DNA from: Actinopolyspora lacussalsi
GTDB lineage: Bacteria; Actinomycetota; Actinomycetes; Mycobacteriales; Pseudonocardiaceae
Assembly: GCA_030803735.1 (NCBI GenBank)
Contig: JAURUC010000001.1
Location: forward strand, 1,435,501-1,499,500
Direction of reading: 5' to 3'
DNA: 64,000 bases
Shown here: in pieces, positions 51,871-61,900 of the stretch
How positions within the stretch are numbered: position 1 is the stretch's first letter
Layout: each line of letters opens with the position of its first letter
Notes under the pieces: model-generated
Databases searched by the model: none
Seen by the model: the letters and a program-made list of their open reading frames with translations, nothing else
What the model was told of the DNA's origin: nothing
Program-made: the position numbers and the translations under genes

Positions 51871-52341
51871 ATGACATCCGAGGGTTTCCGGCGCGAGATG
51901 CCCGATCTGAGCTCGGCACTGGAGGTGTTCGAGGAGGAACAACGGAAGCTGGCCGAGTTCCAGCGCAAGCTGGCCGAGACCACCACCGTGGTGGACGCGC
52001 CGAAGAAGCTGTTCACGGTCACGTTGGACGGTAACGGCGAACTCACCGAGCTGAAATTCAACACCACCGGGTACCGCTCGATGCCACCGGCCGAGCTATC
52101 CGCGCTGATCACCGAGACGCTGCAGAAGGCGCGTCGGCAGAGTCTGGAGACCATGCAGGAGCTCATGGGCAGCCCGATGGGCGGTACGGATTTCAACGAC
52201 CTCGCTTCCGGGCAGGCGGATCTGGCCGACGTACTCGGCAAGGTGATGGAACCGTCGCTGGATCTGGTGCGCGAGGCCAACGGCGATTCGCCGTCGAAGA
52301 GTTCCGACAGGACCGAGGACGACGGCTGGGACCGGACCTGA
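51871..52341 (+). CDS. YbaB/EbfC-family protein in the ESX locus
   Basis: This 156-residue protein contains a YbaB/EbfC nucleoid-associated fold: FQRKLAETTTVVDAPKKLFTVTLDGNGELTELKF, then PPAELSALITETLQKARRQSLE. EbfC/YbaB-like genes recur beside ESX substrate genes in actinomycetes. Whether it binds DNA or acts as an ESX chaperone is unknown. The acidic C-terminus (SSDRTEDDGWDRT) is unlike stand-alone EbfC. It starts with ATG 51871 after an AGGAGG. Confidence 0.85.
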   Translation: MTSEGFRREMPDLSSALEVFEEEQRKLAEFQRKLAETTTVVDAPKKLFTVTLDGNGELTELKFNTTGYRSMPPAELSALITETLQKARRQSLETMQELMGSPMGGTDFNDLASGQADLADVLGKVMEPSLDLVREANGDSPSKSSDRTEDDGWDRT

Positions 52342-52376
52342 CCCGCCCCTTCCCCGACAACACCACGGAGACGGAC

Positions 52377-52763
52377 ATGACTTCCGAGACGTACCTCGAC
52401 GTTCCCGGCACCGAGAACGCGGGGCGACGGCTGTCGCAGGCAGTCGAGGAGTTCAAGGGATCGCTGCGAAGCCTGAACTACGAGCTGGAGCGGGACCACG
52501 GTTGCTGGAGCGACGACGAGATCGGCAAACAGTTCGAATCGTCCTACCTGGACGAGGCGAACCAGACGCGGGAAAGCCTGCGGAAGCTGCGGGACTCCCT
52601 CACCGAGTTCGCCGACGTGGGACTGCCCAACGTCATATCGAACGTCCAGGAGCTGGACAGTTCCTACGGCGACGTCATGAAGCAGTACCGGAGCCAGGTC
52701 GAGGAATACCGCTCGAAGATGACGGGGCACATGCTTCCCCCGGACGACGAGGAATCCTCGTGA
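52377..52763 (+). CDS. WXG100-like protein 3
   Basis: This 128-residue helical protein (MTSETYLDVPGTENAGRRLS) has a turn HGCWSDDEIGKQF where WXG100 proteins have WXG. It is the size of a longer Esx/EspC-like partner. It precedes the giant ORF by about 205 bp and may act as its partner in secretion, as small WXG proteins do for LXG/WXG-type toxins. That pairing is inference. Confidence 0.8.
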   Translation: MTSETYLDVPGTENAGRRLSQAVEEFKGSLRSLNYELERDHGCWSDDEIGKQFESSYLDEANQTRESLRKLRDSLTEFADVGLPNVISNVQELDSSYGDVMKQYRSQVEEYRSKMTGHMLPPDDEESS

Positions 52764-52969
52764 TCGCACGGGTCCGATAACGCTTTTCCGGAACGGCGGT
52801 CCCACCGAGCACGGCCCGGCGGAGCCGCCGCGTCACCGGACCCGGCGCGAGCGCCGCTACTCGAGGTGCCCTCCAACGCAGCGAGGCGCCGACTCACGTG
52901 ACGGCTACCCGGCCGGCCACGCAGTTCCGTTATGAGTTGTAACCCGCGCACGCTAAGGAATCGTCTCCC

Positions 52970-55900
52970 ATGCCCACAGAACTCCCGGAGGGACTCCAGA
53001 AGGCACTGGAGATCGTCGGCGGCCAACGCTGGCCCGAGGGGGACGAGGACGGGCTGCGCAGGATGAGCGTGGCCTGGGCGGACATCTCCGCGGCGATCGA
53101 CAGGCTGGAAGCCGCGGTGGACCGCTCGGCCAACGACATCGGCACCACCATGCACGGCGAGTTCAGCGACGCCTACGGGAAGTACGTCACCGACACGCTG
53201 CGGCCGCTGCTGCGCGACCTGCGCGAAAAGACCACCAAGCACTCGGAGCTGGCGAAGAACACCGCGGCCGACATCCAGTACGTCAAGATCAGCATCATCG
53301 TGCAGCTGGTGATCGTGGCCGCGACGCTGGCCTTCTCCTGGCTGCCCGGGATCGGGCAGGCGATCACCGCGGCCGCGGCCGCCACGGCACGAGCGGTGAT
53401 CACGTCGCTCTTCCGCACGGTGCTGCAGAACATCATCGTCGGTGCGGCGGCGGGAGTCGCCCTCGAGGTCGGTCTGGACGTGGCGATCCAGGGCATGCAG
53501 ATGCTCACCGGAGTGCGCACCGACTGGAACGAGGACTTCACGAAGGGCGCGGTGCTCGGCGGCGCGCTCGGCGGCGCGATGGGCGGTGCCGTGTACGGCG
53601 TTTTCCAAGGGCTCGGTGGGTTCGTACGGGGCGGTATCGGTGATGTCGGCGGTGCCGGCGTCGACAAGGTAGTCCGCGGTCCGGGCGCGGAGGGAGCCGA
53701 GGGCGTCCTCGGGCAGGGCGCGAAGGACTTCCTCGACACCACCGGAGGGAAACTCGGCTTCGACGCGGCCAACATCGTCGGCCAGGGAGGAGCGGGGTTC
53801 GCCGCCGACGGGGCGACCAACTCCGCGCTCGGCTCGGAGGAGTGGAACCCCTTCTCATTCACCTCGTCGATGGCCGACGGGTTCGAAAAACGCGGTAACG
53901 GTGGGACCGGCTCATACGGCGGAGACGACGGAGGGACGGACACCAGCGGGCTGGACGGGCTGGGGGACTTCGACGACGTCGCCACCGACCCCCCCGGGAC
54001 GGAGGGCCTGCCCGGGTCGGAGGACCTGCCGAAGACGATCGGTGCTCCGGGGGAGGCAACGGGCGAAGACGGAGCCGTCGTCGGGAGCGAGTCCACGTGG
54101 CCCGGCGAGGACAGCGACGGCAGCACCCTCGACGGCAGTTCCTTCAATGAGGATGCCCTCGACGACGGGGCAAGTGACAGGAGCTGGTTGAGCGGCACGA
54201 CGCTCGGTGCGACGGAAACGACCCGAAACACCTTCGGCCTGGGGCCGGACGGCGTGGATCGGCTGAACTCCGGGACAGCCCGCGGGACGGAAGACTCGCA
54301 AAGGTCCACGAGTGAGCGGAGCGGCTCACATGAGGGGAACGCCTCGTACCGGGAGGACGCTAGGTCCGGTCCGACCCAGAACAGGTGGGACGTTTCGGGG
54401 AACTTCCAGGAGCGGAGCGGGAACGGAATCACTACTCCGTTGACCAACGGTGGAACAGCCGGATTCGGAGAGGTGGTGGGCGACGACTCGGGGGCCGGCG
54501 CGCAGTACGACACCCCCGTCGAGAACGGTCAACAGCGCTACGGAACAGGTGAGAACAACACCGCTGAGTGGCACAGCGCGGATCGGGACACCACCGGTCA
54601 GGACAACACCGGATGGAACAACACCGGATCGGACGCTCCGGGCAGGAACGAATTCGATGCCCGGGACGAGTTCGGGTTGCGGAACGAAACCCCCACGGAT
54701 AGCGGGGTCGAACGGAATCCCGAGAACGACACCCCGCAAAACGACAACAGCGGCACGGGCACCGGCGATGACACTTCCCTGGCATCCGCCGCAGAAAACG
54801 ACTCCCCCGAACAATCTCCGCTCGGCCACGAACAGAGCACGGTTCACGACGAAACCGACCCCGCCGTCGTGGCCGGAGAGCGAATCGACACGGAGGACAC
54901 CGCACAGCAGAACGGCCCGAGCTCCACCCGGCTCCAGGACCAGCACAGCGATCCCGGCGCCCAGTCCCCGCAGTCAACCGCCGTACCTCGAGAAGGTTCC
55001 GGACTCGCAGACGACACGGAAGTAACGACGAGCACCACCTCGAACACCGATGTCCAGCAGGACGGCTCGACCGGCACACAGCGCGACACCGACACCACCG
55101 GATCTCGGCAGCAGGACCGTACGGACGCGACGAACACACCCGCACCGAATCGGGACACGGATTCGGAGCACACCGATTCCGGCACGCGTCCCGAAGGAGC
55201 GGAGCAGTCGAGACAGCGGGCGGAGCCGACCGACTCCCGGTTCGACCAGTCGTCGCGAACAACGACGCACGTACCGGAAGAAACAGCGGAGACCGGATCG
55301 CGTTCGACCTCCGGCCCGGAACTGGGGGAGGACACCACCGCTCGATCGGAAGCCGCCACACCGAACACGCGGAACACCACCGAACAGGGTCCGACACCCG
55401 TGGTCACCCAGCAGGGGGGCAATACCTCGTCCACACCGTCGAGCACCAGCGGCGGGAACGGAACCAACACCGGCAACACGACTCCGGGGCGCTCGGACAC
55501 CGCTGACCGCACGGCCGGATCTCCCCGCAGCACCACCTCGTCGGGGGACACCACTCCTTCGGGGCGCACCACCGATGGCGAAGTCACGCCCACACCGTCC
55601 CGCACGGACCTCGACGGTTCCCCGGTAAGCACCACTTCCGAAGGTCCGGGAGCCGAGAAGGCAACACCACACCCCACCGAGAGCGATCCGAACGCGGAAA
55701 CCAGCCGGCTCCCGAATACCGAGAAGACCACCGGCCTGGACGAGACTCCGGAGAACAAGTCGGAATCGGCCGGCACCGTGGCTCCCCCGGGCGACCGGAG
55801 CGGCTCCGGTTCACAGTGGAACAACACCGGCCAGCGCGGCAGCACCGGGCCGTCCGTGTCGAACCACACGGAGACCGCGGCCCCGGGCAGGAGCACCACT

Positions 55901-58900
55901 CCGAACGACGACAACCCGTCGAAGGTTCGCACCGAATCCTCCAACTCGACGAACCGGGGCGATACTCCTCGTACTACCGGGCGTCCGAGCACCACCTCAC
56001 AGCCCACACGTCCGACGTCCGAGTCAGGGACGACGCGTCAAGCGCCCGTGGACACCACCGGTGATCCCAACCGCACGAGCGAGTTCTCCCGGAGCAACGG
56101 TCTCCGGGACACCGCCGACAGCGACTCGGCACCGACACGACCGGCTCCCACGGCGGAGTCGGCCCAGCGGGCAGAGGTGCTGTACGGTCTGCTGTCCACC
56201 ACCCCGGTAGACACCGACGCGGTGCTCCGCGAGCTCCACCAGCTGCGGGGTGATCCCGCCGCGAGCCAGTCGCTGCAGGAGAGCTTCCGGGCGCGCACCG
56301 GCGGCATGGACCTGTGGATGCCGTTGGCGTTGAACCTCGACCGGCCCAACTACTTGCGGGCGATGGACCTGCTGGGGCTGCCACGCGACTACGTGACGGG
56401 CCCGGCCCAGCCAGGAGCGCCGTCGACCTCCGCACCGCCGGGGATGGGGTATCACCCCGCGTACAACCAGTCGGTGTGGAACTTCGCCGGTCAACTGGTC
56501 CAACACAACTCGGCGGGTCGATTCGACGACGCGATGACGATGCTGCACGGAGTCGGCCGCGACATCCGCGCGCTGTGGGCGATCCAGGACGCCTACCGGA
56601 CGCAGACGGGCAGCGAACTGAGCTCCGATCTGATGAGCGCGGCACCCTGGCGTTACCACGAGGTGTTGCACGCCATGGGCTCCTACTCCACAGATCCGGT
56701 GTCGATGGAGCAGGCATCGTACTGGCACGACCAGCTCAAGCGGTCCACCTTCGAGCACCACGCACGGGGTCGCACCACCATCCGCACCGATCACCCCGAG
56801 GACGGCTGCTACATCCGCGCCCACCTGTGGGCACTGGACCTGCAGCGCATGGGGGCCGCGCCGAGCAAGATCTTCGTGGCACGCATCAATCCGGACCTGT
56901 CGGTGCGAACGCCGTACTCCGCCGACGCGCTGCCCGGCCTGTCCGGACAGGTCAACTGGAGCTACCACGTCGCGCCCTCGGTCATCGTCAGCACCCCGAA
57001 CGGCCCGAAGCTGCACGTGCTCGACCCCTCCACCAGCGACGTCCCGGTATCGTTCGACAACTGGCTGTCCAACATGAACGTCGAGGTCGGAAGCGAGATG
57101 ACCCAGATCCTGGGTGGCTCACCGCAACGTATCCAGCAGGTTCTCGACGCCGATTTCATGGGCAACCCCGCCGGATGGGGACTGGCCACCAACAACAGTT
57201 GGATGCCGAGCGGACGTGCCATAGTGATCGCCTCCGACCCCAGCGCACTGTTCTTTCCCGAACCCTGGAACCCGACTCAGAATCCGCAGTCACTCCAGGA
57301 TGCCGACGCACAAGTGCGCGAGTACTACGAGGACCTGCTGGTCCAGCACAACGACACGGCCCAGCAACGGGCCGAAAGCCGTGCGCGGTTGGAGAACCTG
57401 CTCAACAACGTGGGCGCGATACACCAGAACGATCCCAACGCCTTCTCGATCGATCCGAACGATCCGAACTCGCTGAGCTTCGATACCACCAACCTGACCG
57501 GCAACGGCAACGATCTGTTCGCGTCCGGAACCTTCGCCCCGGACATTCCCAACGAGTTCGACGAGTTGCTCAACGACCCTGTTTTCAACGCGCTGCTCAA
57601 CGACACCACCGGCGGCTTCGACCCGCACGCGCTCGACATGGGCAACTTCGGCCCGAACGGGGCAGGTGGGAACGGTCCCGACCCGAACGGCAGCGGTGAT
57701 CCCAGCGGCAACGGCGCACCCGCGCCCGGTTCGGTGCCACCGGGCGCACCGCCGTCCGACGGGACGATCAACCCCGGCGCGCTGTTCGCCCCCGACTCGT
57801 CGAACCCGCACACCTTCAGCGAGTGGAACGACCCGCGCACCTACCGGGACCATTCCGGTAGTTCCGGCAGTCGTCCCGCTCCCCTGGACGTGGACGAGGG
57901 CACGAACTCTTCCGACAGATCCGACGACTCGACCCTCCAGGAGAACGATTCGAACACAGACGGCGGGAAAACCGACCCGTGGGACAGGTCGTGGAAGCAC
58001 AGCACCGCCTCCACCGCCGACTGGTTCGAGCCCGACAGCACTCCGGTCCATCCCGAGCAGTGGCGCGAGCAGCGCGAACACACTCCGGCCCACGAGGTCG
58101 CCACCGAGGTCCGCGACGTGCGCATGCACAGCACGGCCGCCAACCTGGAGTTCTACGAGGGCCGCATCCGCTACGACCTCCGTCACATGGACGTGGCGGG
58201 GCAGGGCGTGCAGGAGTACACTTTCCGCGCCCACCTCTCCCCCGACCCCACCATCACCCCGGACCAGCTCCGCGACCTGCGCGACCGGCTCACCGAGACC
58301 GTGGACAACCTGTTCAACCAGGGGAACCGGCTGCCTTCGGGTGACCAGTTCCACGCCCGCGTCGAGTTCGTCGACACCCCGGCCGAGGCCCACGACACCA
58401 TCCGCGTCAGCGGTGAGGGGCGCACCAAGCAGAAACACTGGAACGTCCACGCCTCCCCGAACATCCACGCCCACGAGATCGGCCACTACCTCGGCCTCCC
58501 GGACGAGTCCCCGGACCCGCGAGGTGCGCTCGACAGCCCGGACACCCGCCGTGTGTTCAACCGGGGCGACCCGCCTCGGGCCACCGACTTGCGCACCGGT
58601 CGACCCCACCCCTCACAGAACTCCGTTCGACTGGACGACGGCCTGATGGGCCACTCCGTCAACCACGATCCCCACCTCAAACCCCGCCACCTCTGGCACA
58701 TCGAGAACACCGCCCACAGCCAGGGCGCCCGGCCCGACATCATCCCCCGGTCCGCCGACGAGGCCCGGCCCGAGAACAACCTCCCGTCCGAGAACGGCCC
58801 GAGCACCGCGAACCCCGATCCCGCGACGGAACGGCCCGATTCCGCTCCCCCGACGCCGAGGATCATCCTCACCAAACCGGATCGGACACAGGAACAACTG

Positions 58901-61900
58901 CTGGCTCCCGGAGACCACGGGGCCGATGCGGGTGAGCCCCGCGGTTCCGAGGAGCGGAACGCGGAAACACTCCCCTCCGAGGACCGTTCCCACTCCCTTC
59001 CCCCCGATGCGCGCGGCTCGACGGAAAACCGGGACAGCGGTTCCACGACCACGCACGACGAGACGGAAGGATCCACCCCAGAAGTGTCCCGGGACCGATC
59101 CTCATCCCGGAACGAGCAGGGCGAACAAGACAGCGACTCCTCGACTCGACCCCGCGAGGAATCGGGAAGCCCCCGCTCCGGACGAGCCGCACGGATCCGT
59201 CCGGCAGAAAACGACACCGCCCACACGCCGCACGTAGCCCCGGCACGGGCACGACCGGATCGCCTGCCCACCATCCCCGAAGAGATCGAGCTGGAGACCT
59301 TCCACCAGGAATCGAACCTCGAACAACCGGACCGGAACAGCTCGACCACGAACCGCACCGCGAACGAAACCGTCGAGCAGCGATCGACCACTGGCGAGTT
59401 CACCGACGAAGTTCTCGGCGAGTTCGATCGGATACACGACGCGGCGAACGACCGGACACGGACCACCCTCGACAGCACCGGGCGGCAGGAGACCAGCGAG
59501 CGGCCCACTTCACACTCCGCCTCGGCACCACCCCGCCAGGACAACACCACGAGCTCAGGCGAGACCCCGCTCGACCGGGTCAGGGCCGACCGCCCCAAAG
59601 TGGCCGAGGACATCGACGGCGCGTCCGTACGTGAGTCGGTGCTCGAACTGCTCGCCGGCAACAAGCGACTGCGGGGCAACCCGAGCCTGCGGGACTTCGT
59701 CGAGATCGCCTTCTCCGACGAGAACCTGCGGAAGAGGTTCCACGAGTCGGCCGAGGGTAGCTACGAGGTGGATCTGGGCCCCCGGGCAGGCAAGCACGGC
59801 GGGCGGATCAGCCTGGACCTGGTCGGGCTGCGCGCGGCGGCGCGGAACGACTCGCGCGAGGAAACCGAGGAGTTCACCAGTTCGCGGACGCACGACAAGG
59901 CCGAGCACAGCTCCACCAACAAGCGCTCCCCACTCGGGACCGGAGGGTTCAACATCCGGATACCGTGGCTGCACCTGTTGACGCACCTGCAGGTGGCCGG
60001 CCTGGTCAACTCCCGGGACTCCGACCTGACCGCGCGGAACTCGCACGAGGAAACCACCACGCTCACCGAGCACGGCAGGCCGAGCCGGACGGCCGAGCAC
60101 ACGGTCGACTACCGGATCACCCTGCGCACCCCGGGCAGGTTCAGCTGGAGCGACGAGGTGACCCAGCACGGCTCCGCCGACGCGAAGGTGCACCTGACCT
60201 GGCCGGACAACACGGCACGGGATTCGACCGAGCCCTGGCGACACCCGGGCGAGATAGAGCACGTCGAGCTCTCCGGTCTCGGTGACGTCCACCGCGCGGT
60301 GTCCGAGGAGTTGGGACTGCGGGTCGGGGATCCAGCGGGCCGGGAGCTGCGTGACTGGTTGCACTCGCTGGGCGAGGAGGTATTCGAGGGGCCGGTCCGG
60401 AAATCCTTCTCCTTCGGTGGAAAGCGGACTCCGACCGAGATCGTGGTGGGCATCGCCGACGGCGCGAACGCCCAGCGACTTCCCGACGTCGAGGGGACGG
60501 TCAAGCACACGGCCAAGGACAAGGCGGAGTCCACCTCCGGACAGGCGAACACCCGCCAGCGCGGGGGCGGACTGTGGGTGGCCGGGGGCGACATCACCGG
60601 CCTGACCGGGGCACTGGCCGGGCCGAGTGTCTCGCACATCCGCAGCACCCGGAACGAGGACACCCTCACCAGTGGTCACGAGCGCGAGACCACCAGCGAC
60701 TACCGCGGGCAGCTGCACAAGCAACGCCTCGACATGCGGTACCTGGTGCGGGTGGGCGACGAACAGCGTGAGGTTCCGAACGACGAACCGCACCACGACA
60801 ACGAGAGCGCCTCCGGCGACAACGAACCGAACCGGGACGACGAACACACCACCCGCCAGAACGCCGAACCGCACAACCCGCGATCGGCGAAACGATACGA
60901 ACCCGAGTGTCTGCTGCGGGTGGACGGTACGGCGACGGTGTGGACACGCGACACCGATGACGGGTCGACTCGGGATTCCTTTCCCGCCGGGGTCGACCGC
61001 CACCGCGTCCCGGATCGGCTCGACGCCCACCACCGGCTGCCGGAACAGACGGTGCGGGCCATCACCGGACCGGTGCTGAGCAAGCTGCACGCCGACGGGA
61101 CGCTGCCGGGCAAGGACCTTCCCGACCTCGCCGAACGGCTCAACACCTTCGTCCGCAACCATCCCGGGGAGATCACCGGTGGAGACGGGTTGCGCCTGCC
61201 AGTGGGCTCGATGCACTCGGGGGCTCCGGACGTGTTCGTACGCGGCACGATGGACCGCTCCGGGGCCAGATATCTGGGCAGCACGGACGGCGAATCGGTC
61301 AAGAGCAGGCTCGGGGGGCACGACGGGCACAGCGCCGGACGTGGGCACGGCAGTACCACCACGGCCGGGATCAGCGGGATCACCCCCGCCTCGATCCCCA
61401 ACCCGATCGGGCCGGACGAGCACAACAACTTCTCCGGACTGCAAGCCGCCGTGGAGACCTCGAACAGTCGGGGCGAGACCAGTTCACATCTGAGCGGCTA
61501 CGAGCGGTCGTCGGAGAGCTCGCCGGTACACGAGTTCGGCTACCCGACCGAGTTCGAGGTGCGGCTCGGTGGTCGGTGGTCGGACCGGCCGGACCCGGAC
61601 AGCACGAGCAGGATCAGCTCGGAGGTGCGGGTGTCGGCCCCCGAACGCACGGGGACCCGCTTCGACGAGCCGCGCTCCGAAGCGGACACCAGGAGCACCG
61701 GGCGGAACAACCGGAGCACCGGAGCGGAGACCCACCGGAGCGGAACGACCGGCTCCTGGCAACGGGGCCGGGCACCGCGCCATGACCGGGAAGGGCACCT
61801 CCCCGCGGGATTCGAGCTGGAAACGCTCAAACCCGTGCCGGGGCTGCGCCGCACCATGACGGACATGCTCGGTGCGATCACGGGGTCACGGTGGTCTGCT

